Below are positions 25,786 through 38,983 of a stretch of 64,000 nt of DNA, piece by piece. The DNA is from Utricularia gibba (Eukaryota; Streptophyta; Magnoliopsida; Lamiales; Lentibulariaceae). Position 1 is the first letter of the stretch; the number at the start of each line of letters is the position of its first letter. The notes under the pieces are model-generated. The model was not told the origin of the DNA. It searched no databases and saw only the letters and a program-made list of their open reading frames with translations. Made by a program: the position numbers and the translations under genes. The stretch lies in contig CM007989.1 in the NCBI GenBank assembly GCA_002189035.1, positions 7,049,501-7,113,500 of the forward strand. The letters are read 5' to 3'.

Positions 25786-26562
25786 TCTAAAGCTGGTAGC
25801 TTGTGAAGTACTTCCAAACCACGTGGCTGAGTGTGTATGTGAATTAATCCCTTGTATATGTATATAATTGTATGTCTATGTGTTTGCATTCCCAGTGGAA
25901 CTGTGCGAGTGCAATAAGAGTTCGAACCTTGAACCGGAGACCTCGGTAAGCAGGATACTGGAGTGTCCGGGTCCGGTTAGCATCATGTAAACAAAACAAA
26001 AAAAAAAAACTTTTAGATCATGAAATGTATCTGCTTGTTGTTACCTACTCAATACCTTGGCCCTTTTTCATTAGAAAAAAATGTGTTTTTTGATGCAAGT
26101 GAACACAAAAGCGAAATGCATTGAAAACTTTTAAAAAAAAAATTGTAGGAATGGCTTATGGAGAAGGATTTTTTTCTTGTGGTAGTGATTTTTTGTTTGC
26201 CATCTTGCAAATCTACTCTGGTTACTGCATGTTGTTCAGGTTGTATGGATAAGTCTTGCAGATGTAGTATTCGATTTGGAAAGAAATTGTGGTAAAATGA
26301 AGAGGCAGACAAAGACGTGAAATGAAATGATGAAATCTTATTACAAGTTCGATCACATTTGTTCTTCCTTCACATGCTAAAAACAAATCCGGATGTTGGC
26401 ATGGTTGTCTACTTGCCTTATGCAGTATGTGAATGTGGAGCCACCCTCGTTATCCATCCTTCTATATATACAAGTAACATGTCCTAAAATCCCATTACCT
26501 GATGAAAGCAGTAATTGCTTCTCATTTTCCTCCCCTACACAAAATAATCTGGCTGAAAAAGA

Positions 26563-28834
26563 ATGGAGGAGGGGTTGTTGTTGAAGGAAAGATTACCCGG
26601 AGACCGAGTAAGATGGGTGGAAGTAGGCGGGGAGATGAAGAGCATTGCGTACTTAGCCGGTCCAATGGTGTCTGTCACTCTTTCTTTCTACTTGTTGCAG
26701 GTTTCATCGCTGATGATGGTTGGCCATTTGGGTGAACTCGCTCTTTCGAGTACTTCTATTGCAGTTTCTCTTTCTGGTGTCACTGGCTTCAGTTTCCTTG
26801 TACGTTCTACTCCTCTATCTTCTGTGATAATTTTTTTCTGAAAGTTTATTTGCGTCATGCTGAAAGGTGTGATAGGGAAATAAATATGTTGGTGTGCACA
26901 AGAGCAGCAAATGGGAATGTGTTGCTTTGTTTATTGGTGACTCTTTTTCACTAAATGTGTATCTACAAGATCTTATTTCAAACAGAATCTGAAAGTGTCT
27001 TCATGCACCATGGCCCAAGTTGGCGTGTGGGTTGGATCCTGACACACTTCTTGGAGCGCTTAGCAGCTTGATGTGATGGTAGTTGTTTGCAGAATGGTGG
27101 GTTTTCATTTTCGGCTGACTTTGTAGGCTATTTTTGTGGTCGCCAAGGGGGTGGGAGTTTGTCTTTGAAGCGTAGATGACTAGTTTTCTTCATTGCATTG
27201 AGTTTCATTCTCACATACTTTTTTTTTGTGAAACAGTTAGGTTTGGCAAGTGGTTTGGAAACCATAAGTGGACAAGCCTTTGGTGCTCAGCAGTACGAAA
27301 AAATCGGAACTCAAACCTTTACCGCAATGTTCTGTCTAATCATTGCCACGATTCCCATCTCCATCCTGTGGTTGTATAGCGTAAACTTCCTAATATTTCT
27401 GGGGCAGGATCCTCTGATTGCTATTGAAGCTGGAAGGTTCTTAACTTGGCTAATACCTTCACTGTTGGGCTATGCATTTCTTCAACCTCTTGTTCGATTC
27501 TACCAGATGCAAAGCTTGATTGTTCCCATGATCATGAGTTCATGCATCACTCTGTGCTTCCATATCCCTGTTTGTTGGGCACTTGTTTTTAATTCAAGAC
27601 TTGGGAACGTTGGTGGTGCAGTTGCGATGGGACTTTCCATATGGTTAAATGTTGGCATTCTTGGTTTGTACCTGAAATACTCCCCATCATGTGCTAAAGC
27701 TCGCTCACCTATTTCACTCAAGATACTCGATGGGGTGAAGGAGTTTTTTGCATTTGCAGTTCCTTCCGCATTAATGATCTGGTAAGAGCAAAACTCCCCC
27801 TCAACTTTGTCTGCTTGTTATTTGTTTAACAAGTTTCCAATACCATTTTTATTCATTCGTGATGTAGCCTCGAGTGGTGGTCCTATGAACTACTGGTTTT
27901 GCTAGCGGCATTGCTACCAAATCCGCAACTAGAAACCTCAGTGCTTGCTGTCTGGTACTTCCATCCCAATTCTATAGTCGTTTTTAAGATGAATATATTA
28001 TTCCATCCATTACTGAATGTACATGAGCTGCTCTTTACAGCCTCAGCACCACCACAACACTGTATTCGATCCCAGAAGGACTAGCTGCTGCTGCAAGGTA
28101 CGATCTCTCTGTTTTTTTTGTCTTCTGAGAGAAAATCCTTTGACCATATAGATTATCCTTATTCATCTGCAGCACGAGGATTTCAAACGCTCTGGGAGCA
28201 GGGGATTCACATCGAGCTCGTGTCACTGTGACGAGTGTAATGCTTTTTGCAGTCGTGGATGGGATTGTTGTTAGCTCCACTCTCTTTGCTACCCGCAAAG
28301 TCTTTGGCTACGTGTTCACCAACGAGAAAGAGGTCGTCCAGTACGTTGCAAGCATGACTCCTCTGGTCTGCTTATCTGTTATCTTTGACAGCATCCAAGG
28401 CACAATTGCAGGTACTTGAGAACTCTCTCTCTTCCTACTGAAAGATGTGAGTTACACTCATGACGTCTGACTTCCTTCTTCATGCATCTCAGGAATCGCA
28501 AGGGGCTCCGGCTGGCAGCACATGGGAGCCTATGTAAACCTAGCAGCTTATTACCTTTTTGGAGTTCCGATAGCAGCTTTGTTGGCGTTCTGGTGGAACC
28601 TGAGAGGAAGAGGTCTGTGGCTTGGAATACTGTGCGGTGTGTCCGTGCAAACGATCATGTACGGAACTATAACCATCTGCACCAACTGGGAGAAACAGGT
28701 CTTGTTTTCTTTCCCTGGATATGGGGCACTTCAATTGGGAACAATGATGCTTATCTCTTTCTGGTTTGGAACAGGTAGCTGAGGCGAGGAAAAGGCAATC
28801 CTCTTGGGCACCATGTGCGGTGAGCGAGGCCTGA
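26563..28834 (+). CDS. DTX: MATE-family multidrug and toxin extrusion transporter (DETOXIFICATION type)
   Basis: A secondary exporter of small organic compounds in the plasma or vacuolar membrane. Seven exons in phase: 26563-26799, 27237-27781, 27868-27954, 28041-28097, 28173-28411, 28493-28698, 28775-28834; 476 residues with about twelve hydrophobic helices. Family marks: GLASGLETISGQAFGAQQY (first MATE repeat), QPLVRFYQMQ, CLEWWSYE (split by the intron at 27781), LSTTTTLYSIPEGLAAAAST, RISNALGAG, and the C-terminal pattern RGRGLWLGILCGVSVQTI. The last exon (VAEARKRQSS) is short; without it the reading frame would run on into the intron to a false end at 28782. Substrate cannot be predicted. 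A truncated copy of its 3' end lies at 19.4 kb. Confidence 0.93.
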
Positions 28835-29034
28835 TGTAGAAGAAATGTAGGAGTTTTTGTTTCTTTCTCTCCTTCAAGTGGGAAATGTGTGCATTAGAGT
28901 TGAGGCTGAGGAGGTGTGTAGTAGTAATCTTGCATTCAGATTTGTACTACACATCATAAACTGCGAAGTGCAGAGTAGCAAACGTCTATAGATTCATAAA
29001 CAACTGACATGCACACAAGTAAAGACAGACACAG

Positions 29035-32000
29035 TTAACCCAAGCACACTTGATACTGCAACACCAGCAATCCACTCCACACAGAAGAAGAAACACACGA
29101 GCAGCAATCCAATCCCCAAAGATAAGCGTGATTTAAAATCATAAAGCTCCACTCAAGTACCGAAGAATTAGTTCCACGACAATGGGAGCTAATTTGTCGA
29201 AGATTTTATCCCAGTCTGTTTTCTGTTGTAAGAAAAACAATGTGAAAGAGTGTACATATATACTGCACAATGCACTAAATGTGAGCAACAGAAATTGTAG
29301 TTGGTACTAACAGTAGTGTTTCTCTCTCTGAGAGAAAAGGATGTTTTCTGAGTGAAGGCTTTCCATAGTTCCAGACACTGACGAGGTGTCAATAAGACGT
29401 GTTCTTCATCAACCTTCAAGGAAACACGGGATGGAGATTAATCAGCAGCAGGAGGAATGAATGATCATGAAATGTCTTTGCAGCAGAAGTGGTAGTAGCG
29501 CTCACCCCCTTCCAATTTTCTAAGCTGTTAAGTTGTTCTCCATTCGAAGGATCTCCAAGAAGGCTGCTCTTCAAAACATTCTCGAATGCATTGGAAACAC
29601 TCGCATCCAATCGCATCACCGCCAGAACCGAGAGCAGTTTCACGCACTATTGATAGACAGTAGCGAGGAAAATGTCAATATAGAAGGAAAAAAGGGAAGA
29701 CAAGTGGTTCAAAAAGAGTTGACAAGCACATACCTCCGAGCGGGATTCCTTGGTGAGTCGATCAATGTCATCTTTAGATAAACTGGATAAATCACGATCC
29801 TTGAAAAACACATCGTAAAACCTGTGGGGTTCAAACCAATCAATATGATGGATGATGCAGCAGTGGGGTTCAAACTTCGATTATTCTCACCTCAGCACCA
29901 TACGATTCAAAGCATTTTCCGATTCTACTCTTGCAGATTCTTTTACCAGGCTTTCACCGAAGTCTTTCAGAAATGACACATTTAATTCCACCATGCTTGC
30001 ATCCACTTTGAAACCAGAGAGGGCATGACGGTACTTCTGAATTACACTTTCACTCTGAGCTGCAGAGTATTCCCTTATTTTCTTCCATGTATCTCCTTCA
30101 CTTTCTAGTAGCAAAGTCCTCGGGTAGTCACCTAGCGCGTCTTTCATTATCTCCTACCGAAGTTTGGAATTATTTAGAGGGCTAGCAAATGGACATGAAT
30201 TGACAACATCATTAGTACCTCATGTTCTTTCAAAATTGCCGGCAGTTGGGAACTTCTAAGTCCAACAATATGTTCATCGATGTCATTCTTGAGCTGATTC
30301 CTGATAGCATATGAGTTCCAGATTGCTTGCTCTGGCTTGGCATCTATGAACAGAAACTTTATATGATTTGCATGCCCCAACACTCACAATATTTTTGCTC
30401 TGTTGACAGAAATGCAGTAGGAGATCAGAGACAACAGCATGTTTTGGTGGTACCTGCAGATGCTTTATCGAACTGCTTGAGTGCTCTTTCAGTGAAGTCA
30501 TTTGCATCTTTGGTGAATTTTTCACCATCTTTCGAGATGACCAAATCCCTCTTGAATTGACTCCAGAGTTTAGAACGTGTGTGGCCCATCGAGGATGTGT
30601 ACACTTCCCTCACGTTCTTACAGAAACAAAAAAGAACATGCACGTGGTGTTGTCATTACGGGGACGGTGGTGATCAAGTGTGTGTGTGTATATATATAGA
30701 GAAAGCTTGAAGGTACCAGAAGGAGCTCCTCTTCTAACTCCTTTCGTTTCACAGATTTCACATTTTCATCAAAATGAAGGGTGGCTGCATCGAAACTGTC
30801 ACAATTCGTTCATAAGTCGGCTTCTGAAACTGCAACTCACAATAACTTGCACAGTGGATTTTTGCAAAGTGTCATATACTCACCTGGATAAGCATTTTTT
30901 AATAAGTTTTCCCAATGTGTCTCCCAGTTTATCCACCGATTCTCTGTCGGCCTTCTTTTTCAGTTCGCACCATTCCTGAGAGCAAGTTAACAAGGACAAA
31001 AATGAGTGGCGACAGGTATTTGAATGACCATATCTTATTTGATACTTTAGTATATAGGATTTCATGAGATTTGATTATTATACATCATATTCTGTTGTTG
31101 GCTTCCGGGGTTTCGAAAACTTAATATTTGAGAAATCAAATAAGAAGTGGAAGGGTGAAACCAACACTCTCAAATTGAAATTTGAGAAATCAAATAGGAG
31201 AGGAAGACTTTCTTTACAACTTTGACCCAAAGAGCATAGTAAAAAGCATTCATGAGGATCATGGTCAGTACCTCATTTTCACGGAATGACTTTAGCTCCG
31301 CATTACGAATCTCATCACACCTATGTTTGGCAAGAGTAAACTAGCGGAGAAACAAGAGTAAATGCTCCTTTTTGGGAAAAGAAAGAAAGAAAGAAAGAAA
31401 GACACTGGAGAATAATACCTTGTGGGAGGGGATGTCAATGTCCTTGTTCGCTTGAATCCCTTCCCATATGGTTTCCAAGCTTTCTGCCAACGCTGATGCA
31501 GGAACTGCATCTCCATTATCACCCACTGTCTCAGGACCACAGATCAATTCTCTTAGTTGGGACACCTACGGTAAACAAACAAGCACATGTGGAATATAAC
31601 ATTAGAAGCAAACTCTACGTTTAATGACCATGTACCTCGTGAATGAACTTTTCTGTAGCATATTCGTAGCTTGATAGTGCCACAACTTTAACCTGAAATA
31701 GAAGACTAAATTTAAACCAGCATATGAACCATATCTAATTAAGTGTACAACAACTATCTTACATTGAAAAACTGGTTTATTTCAGATCGTGTCTCATATG
31801 TTTTTATTGGGATGGAATTCCATATCTGCACAAGTTGTTGATTAGCATAACTGAAACCCTAATGCAATGTCATCAACTGTACCTTAAGATTGTGGAGTTG
31901 ACAAAAAGTAGAGTTATCTTGCGTGGATTGTAGAGATTCCTCATAACCTATTATTTATCATAGTGAAAAAAATGAAGTGAGGTTTTCTTTTTGAATTACT

Positions 32001-32905
32001 CATTATGTGAACCGGATCAATACCTCGAATACAACTTTTAAGAGGGAATTCATGGAAGCCTTTTCCCGTCCGATCTCGTTACACTATCTTCACAAACAAG
32101 AATGTTATATCATTTGGGATCGAATGTCAATAACTCTAAAATATATGTAGAAAGGCATACATGTTGATCAAGACCACATCTGCGACCGCGAGAGCGAAGA
32201 GGGCGGTTTGCTTCTCGAACTTGGTGTCATCCTTTCAAGAAGAGATGAATGACAAAATGATGTCAACCAGCATTTTTTCATTTAGGGGATAAATCGGATA
32301 CCTCTCCGCGTTCACTCCCATCGGAGCCTTCGATATCCATGACAAGTGTGCCAGGAGTGAACTCCTTGTTGTATCCTAACCATATGCCATTGGTCGTCTT
32401 GGACCTGATAAGCACTTTGTTTACTCCGTATGTCATTTGGGTTAGTAATATAATGTAATGTAATGAGAAGAAGGTTCTTGCCTCCCCTCCATCGCATCCA
32501 TTTCTTGGAAATTTGTATGGAACAGGTGATTCAACAGTGTGCTCTTCCCTGCAACACAAATGTTGCTGGTGACCGCCAAACAGACAGAGCGTAAAAAGCT
32601 TGCTACACAGGTAACGTACCACTACTTTGGGGACCTATGATCGCAACGATCTTATAGGAAACACCAAACTGCGCCAGGTTAATTTGCTTGCAGAGATTCT
32701 CAAAAGCAGCGTTCTCGTAAGCACCATCCTTATCTACAAGTTGAATCAATTCAGAACTATCCGAGCGTGAGGAGTTACCATGTGCAGAGCTCGACACAGC
32801 GCCAGCAATACATGGATCTGCACCCAAAAAAAAGGTGGGAAACACGTAATACCAAAACTCTAAAGCCCCTACGAGGAACAGATAAAAAGGTGATCACTTA
32901 CCCAT
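29035..32905 (-). pseudogene. RHD3-like (atlastin/SEY1-type) GTPase, copy A, apparently degenerate
   Basis: RHD3 GTPases fuse ER tubules. The exon chain starts with a four-base exon at 32905-32902 (ATG|G), then 32817-32620 (to GPQSSG), 32548-32482 ([13 protein letters not shown]), 32404-32302 (NGIWLGY, TLVMDIEGSDGSERGE), 32231-32161 (DDTKFEKQTALFALAV), followed by helical-domain exons at 31692-31636, 31565-31419, 31340-31272, 30975-30884, 30795-30717, 30616-30454, 30343-30219, 30153-29891, 29821-29734 and from 29646. G1 and G3 are intact. Four lesions: the exon starting at 32087 has TAG (32086-32084) where the family has Trp; the exon 31947-31883 has lost the G4 RDKT region, an intron and part of the next exon, and is out of frame; the final membrane exon's acceptor is GG instead of AG (about 29117); and the membrane hairpin end is degraded. 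Transcripts could still make fragments, but not a full GTPase. Confidence 0.75.
31381..31401. repeat. (GAAA)n microsatellite in a copy A intron
   Basis: About five GAAA units, absent from the matching intron of copy B. Confidence 0.9.
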
Positions 32906-35297
32906 TGGCGAGAATGAAGATCTACAGAAGCTCAACTCAAAGTCCAGGTACAAAATGACTTCGTGATTGCTCCTCTAAATAATGCTAATTTTGGAGTGTG
33001 TGTGTGTGTGTGTGTGTAAACGAAGAAAAATTTTGGTACATGATTTGTCAATAACCAAACCTTGACCTTCACTCGGTTTACATAGTCTAGAACTATCCTA
33101 TGCACGAAGCCGCCGTGACCGACATTGACTTTATTTGATAAATAGTCATCCTTTTACCTAAATTGAAAATTTTCATCCTCACAAAAATTTTTAAAAAATG
33201 GTCATATTTAATATTTTATTTTAAATTAATTAAATGCATTGAATGTGAAATATACTTATATTTCTATGTATTTAAGATATTTTATATTTTTTTTATTTAT
33301 GCAGTATAATATTCATAATTATTGTTTTATTAATTTTTTAAGAAATAACGATAAACATTATATTATTTATGTTTAGATCATATAATATTAACAAATAATC
33401 TAATAAAATAAAATATGTTGTATTATTTGATTTAAAAAATACAAAATAAATATCTATACAAATATTTTTTAATTATTATAAATTCATAATAAATCAATAT
33501 TAAAAAATATGTAAATATGCAATTTTTTTTTAATTTGCTATGTAGCACATGAAAAAATAGACGACAAGCGTGAAAAAAAAATCAAACATATCTTGATTAG
33601 CAAAATTCACCTAGAATAAAAATTTCAGAATAAATTATATGTTACAATGATGAGGGTAGTCATTAATAGGACAGTTGAGGACCACGTCCAGGACGGCTGC
33701 AAATCACGTCGTTGACCTTGACCTTAACTCTGGTTTACCATATTCTAGAACCATCACGTGTACGACATAGAAAAAAATCTTGTGGATGTGGCTACAAATT
33801 ATTATCGGTTTTTGATGAACTGATTCTGATGAAATTGATCTAACCCTTCGAAAAAGAAAAAATCACATAGAGTGATTAACGGGAAGATGAAAATAGTGAA
33901 TCTAAAATTATTATTATTATCATTGTTGTTATTATTGTTATTATTATTATTATTATTGTTTTATAGTTTCAAATAATTAATATTTAGTTATTAATTGATA
34001 ATTGACACCTAAGAAATAGATGTTATTAATGTTTAAACATGTAAATAAGTACCAAGAGTGGAGTTATTCCAATAGAGTTGTCCCTTGTCGTCACTCCTTT
34101 TCCCTTGTCCTGTTTAAAATAATTTTTAAAACTAAGTCAATTGGCTCATTGAATAATTGTATAGATTATTAATCATCGAATTTAAACATACATTTAAAAT
34201 TTACCAAATAGAGAAATTCTAATTTTAATGAATTTTGATAACTAATTTTATGTCAATTATATTTGTATTTTTTATAATTATATTATATTGATTTTATATC
34301 AATTTGATATTTTTGGAATAAAAATATATTTTATAATTTTTCAAAATTATTTCAATCTAAATTAAAAAAAAAAAATAGATTGGTATTGATGAATATATTT
34401 TTAAAGGGAATATATTTCTTATTGACTTACATTTTAATGTTTTTTTATTTTCATTCATGGAAAAAAAATAAAAATCTTGACACGCTGTTATTAGTGAGTA
34501 CATATTATATCACTCTTCTAAAAAGTTGGCTACACAGTTGACGTACATTTTAATCGTTGGCACCGCATTCCTTGACTCCTTTTCCCACAACTTCGAATTT
34601 TCTTTTTGTGTGTGGTTCAAGAGGAAAGCCGCCATGGACCCACGTTACGACTCATTCCCTAAATATGATTTTTTATTTTAATTACTATTCACAAATTTTA
34701 TTTTTCTCTTTTGTGGTTATCTTATAGTTTCAAATAAATAATATTTAGTTGAAAGTAGTACAGTATTAGAAAATGATAATCCGTGAACTTGAAAATATAA
34801 ATTGCTGTCCAAATTCGAGAAAATAATTTATTAAACAATTTGTTCGGGGGAAGACCTGATTATTAAGTATAAAATAATTTTCAAAACTAAGTCAACTGGA
34901 TCAGAGAATAATTTTATAGACAAGTAATTAAAATCTCAAAACGAATTGTATATACGTATAAGCAAATTGGATCATTGAATTTAAACAAAAAATTAAATTT
35001 TATCACGTAGTGGTATTATAATTTTAATGAATTTCATACTAAATGATATAACACATATTTTATAATCGATTTTGATTAGGAAAGACAATTTCTTCGTTGT
35101 TCCTGATTTTGCATTCTCTTCCATCGTCTTCTTCTACAAAATTTTATCTTCCTATTTACCAGAACTTAAGGTTTGCCCCCCCTACTTTCCTGCAGACTTT
35201 CTTTTCTCATTCTCTACCCTTTAAGGGCAGCTTACGTGCTCCAAAAAGAGTATGAGTCACTTGCACTCCAATTCCTTCATTAATGCTTTCCTTGAGA
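32906..35297. other. Spacer between RHD3-like copies, with duplicated upstream modules
   Basis: AT-rich, gene-free. Holds a (GT)n run at 32997-33016 and an (ATT)n run at about 33905-33962. A segment with CTTGACCTTCACTCGG at 33061 recurs in diverged form near 33714, and the block at about 34520-34790 matches the DNA just upstream of copy B (39150-39400). The shared marks are GCCGCCATGGA and TTTCAAA(T/C)AAATAATATTTAG. Upstream-type sequence here without its own gene suggests that a further copy was lost. Confidence 0.55.
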
Positions 35298-38200
35298 TCA
35301 TAAGTATAGCTGGTAATAATGTGTCCTGATTCTTGCAAATTGTTTCTTTCTGTAAGGTGTAAAAATTCTCCCAAGCACACTTGATACAACAACATGAGCA
35401 ATCCACTCCACACAGAAGAGCTGCACACGTGCAGCAATCCAATCTGTAAAGACAAGCGTGATTTAAAATGAATCACCTATACCTATACCAATTCCGAAGA
35501 ACAGAAGAACTGCTTTGATGACAAGGGGACCCATTAGAAATATTTTCTTGAAGATTTTACCCGCGCCTGATTTCTGTTGGAAGAAAAACAATGTGAAACA
35601 GATCATATATGTATTGTAGGATGTACTAAAGGAGAAGATAAATTGTAGTTAGGACAGGGAGTAGTAGTGGTTGCCTGTCTAAGAGAAAAGGATGTCTTCT
35701 CAATGAACGCCTTCCATAGTTGCAGACACTGACGAGGTGTCAATAAGACGTGCTCTGCAGCAACCTTCAAAGGAAACACAGGATGGAGATTAATGAGCAG
35801 CAGGAGGAATGACTGCTTGCAAAGTGTCTCTGCAGCACAAGTGGCAGTAGCACTCACCCCCGACCAATTTTCTAAGCTGTCAAGTTGTTCTCCATTTGAA
35901 TAAGATCTAAGAAGACTGTTGTACAAAACTTCCACAAATGAACTGGAAACCCTCTCATCCAATCGGATCACCGCCAGAACCGAGAGTAGTTTCAAGCACT
36001 ATTTGCAGACAGTGAAAAGGAAAATCTCAATATAGAAGGGCAAAAGTGAAGGGGCAGGTGGTTCAAAACGACTTGCAAGCACATACCTCCAAGCGGGATT
36101 CATTGGCGAGCTGATTGATGTCATCTTTAGATAACTTGGACATATCACGATCCTTGGAAAACTCGTCGAAAAACCTGTGGGGTTCAAGCAAATCAATAGG
36201 ATGAATGATGCAGCGGTGGTTTAAGAAACATAGTTGAGATCCATTATTCTCACCTCTCCACCATATGATTCAAAGCATTTTCCGATTCTACTCTTGCATG
36301 TTCTTTTACCAGGCCTTCACCGAAGTCTTTCAGAAGCTTCACATTTAAGCCCAGCGTACTTTGATCCACCTTGTAACGAGAGAGGGCAAGACAGTATTCC
36401 TTAGTTACATCTCCGATCTTGTTTTCAGAGTATTCCCTTATTTGCTCCCATGCATCTCCTGCACTTTCTAGTAGCAAAGACTTCACATGGTCACCTAGCG
36501 CTTTTGTCATTTTCTCCTACACAAGTTTTGCATTCTTTAGAGTGCTAGCAATGGAATATATATATATGTATATTGACAATAGCATGCGTACCTTATATTC
36601 TTTCAAAATCCCAGGCAGTAGGGAATTTTGAAGATGAACAACACGATTATCGATGCCATTCTTGAGTTGATTCCTGATAGCAAGTGAGTTCCAGATTGCT
36701 TGCTGTGGTGTGGCATCTGTACAAAAGAAAGTTTATATATATTGTGTGACCCAGAACTAGCCAACTGTTTCTCTATTAACAGAAATGCAGTAGGAGATCA
36801 GACACAAGAATACCTGTAGATGCTTTATCCAGCTGCTTGAGTGCGCTTTCAGTCAAGTCATCTGCATCTTTAGCAAAATTTGCACTATATTTCAAGTTGA
36901 CCGCATCCTTCTTGAATCGATTCCATATTTTATAACGTGTGTGAACCATCGAGGATGCGTACACCTCCCTTGCGCTCTTACAAAAAAAGAGAAAGAATAT
37001 GCAGGGGTTGTGTGTGTATATGTAGAGGAAACTTCAAAGTACCTCAAGCAGCTGCTCTTCTAACTCCCTTTGTTTCACGGATCTCACATTTTCATCGAAA
37101 TGAAGGGTGGCCTCATTGAACCTATCACAATTCGTTCATAAGTCAGTATAATTTTCACAATTGATTTTTCCCAAGTGTCATATACTCACCTGGATAAACA
37201 TTCGTTAATGAAATCTCCCAAATTGGCCCCTAGTCCATCCACTGACCTTCTCTGGGCCTCCTTTCTCAGTTCGTCCCATTTCTGAGCGCAAGTTGACAGG
37301 GACAAATGAGTGGCAACAAGTATTTGGATGGCAACCTTTTGGCTAGTCCTGAGTAGTTTTATGTTTGTAAAAAGCATTCATGGGGATCATGGCCAGTACC
37401 TCATTTTCAAGGAATGGCTTCAGCTTCTTAGCACGAATCTCATCACACTTATGAGCGGCAAGAGTAAACTAGCGGAGAAACAAGAGTAAATTCTCCTTTT
37501 TGGAAAGAAAACGACAATGGAGAATACCTTGTGGGAGGGGACGTCAATGTCCTTGTTTTCTTTAATCTCTTCCCATATGCGTTTAAAGCTTTCTGGCATG
37601 TGTGAAGCAGGAACTTCATCCCCCTTTTTACTCATTGTCTCAGGACCACAGATCTGTTCTCTTAGTTGGGACACCTACATCAAACATGCTCCCGTGGCAT
37701 ACGACATTAGAAGCAAATCTCACGTTTGATGATCACCATTTACCTCGCGAATGAAGTCATTTCTAGCGTATCTGTAGTGTGATAGCCACAACTTCAACCT
37801 GAAATAGAAGACAAAATTTAAACCAACATATGATACCCAATCTAATTAACTATACAACAAGTATCATACATTGAAAAACTGACTTATGTCATATTTTCTT
37901 GTCTCTGATGATTTCATTGGAATGGAGTTCCATATCTGCACAAGTTGTTGATCAGGATAACTGAAATCCTTATTTAATGTTATCAACTGTACCTCACGAA
38001 TAGTACTTCTTAATTTTAAATCCAACTGAGGGAGAGGAGTCTGCACACAATGAAACCATTAGAAATTATATTTGGTGATTTTCAAAACAAACACAAGGAG
38101 TCAAATAAAGAATCTTACTTCACTCTTATCACGGATGACAAAAAGTAGAGTGATTTTACGTGGGTTGTAGAGCTTACTCATAGCCTATTATTCATCACAG

Positions 38201-38983
38201 TAGAAAAAAAAAGTGAGATTCTTTTGAGTTTGATTATGTGAAAAGTATTAATACCTCGAATACAATCTTTAAGAGAGATTTCATGGAAGCCTTTTCACGT
38301 CCGACCTCATGACACCATCTTCAAAAGCAAGAGAGAAAGAGAAAAACAAGAATGTTATACAAGTCTACAACATTTGTGATCGAATGTTATAAGCAAGGGG
38401 AATAATAACCACTAACTCCTATATCCCTCATCTTTGAAGTGCTGAAATAATCTATGTAAGAATGCATACATGTTGATCAAGACCACATCTTCAATGTCCA
38501 TGACAAGTGTGCAATGAGTAGACTCCTCGCTGTATCCTAACCATATGCCTTTGGTTGTCTGGGACCTGATAAGTACCTGTTTACTCTGTGTATCATTTAG
38601 GTTAATGTAATGAGAAGAAGGTTCTTGCCTTCCGTCCACTGCATTCATTTCTTGGAAATTTGTATGGAAGAGGTGATTCAGCAGCGTGCTCTTCCCTGCA
38701 GCCCAAATGTTGCTGGTGACCGCCAAACAGACAGAGAGTAAAGAATTTGCTGCACAGGTGACGTACCACTACTCTGGGGGCCTATGATCGCAATGATCTT
38801 ATAGGAAACACCAACCCGCGCCAGGTTAACTTGGTCGCAGAGATTCTCAAAAGCAGCGTCCTCATAAGCACCATATTTATCAGCAAGTTGAATCGAATAA
38901 GAAGCATCCGAGCTCGAGAAGATAGCGCGTGCTTTGCTCCACAATGCACGCACTGCCGAGAATGAAGAGGTAAAGAAGCTCAT
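35298..38983 (-). pseudogene. RHD3-like GTPase, copy B, with an internal in-frame deletion and a frameshift
   Basis: Tandem partner of copy A in the same orientation. The start is ATG at 38983 and exon 1 (38983-38767) reaches GPQSSG without the tiny first intron of copy A. Exon 2 (38695-38629, [13 protein letters not shown]) ends at a GC donor. Exon 3 (38565-38470) reads [15 protein letters not shown] and then directly DVVLINM. Compared with copy A, 26 residues (GSDGSERGE to ALFALAVA) and one intron are missing, removing the glycine of G3 and switch II, but the frame is kept. The G4 exon is intact (LLFVIRDKSE), unlike copy A. The exon at 37799-37745 lacks two bases near 37785 (present in copy A as GTGGCACTATC) and runs into TAG. 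Downstream helical exons and a plausible membrane-hairpin end (35443-35298) look intact. It is either a pseudogene or a source of truncated protein. Confidence 0.75.

Noticed and set aside
25915..25990. SINE-like sequence with reverse B box (GTTCGAACC) and a nearby A-rich run in the MAF1 3' flank
   Set aside because: Only one short promoter motif; no target duplication or full structure visible.
28699..28782. MATE C terminus VLFSFPGYGALQLGT...
   Set aside because: Intron read-through; the GT donor at 28699 and acceptor at 28774 give the normal MATE tail.
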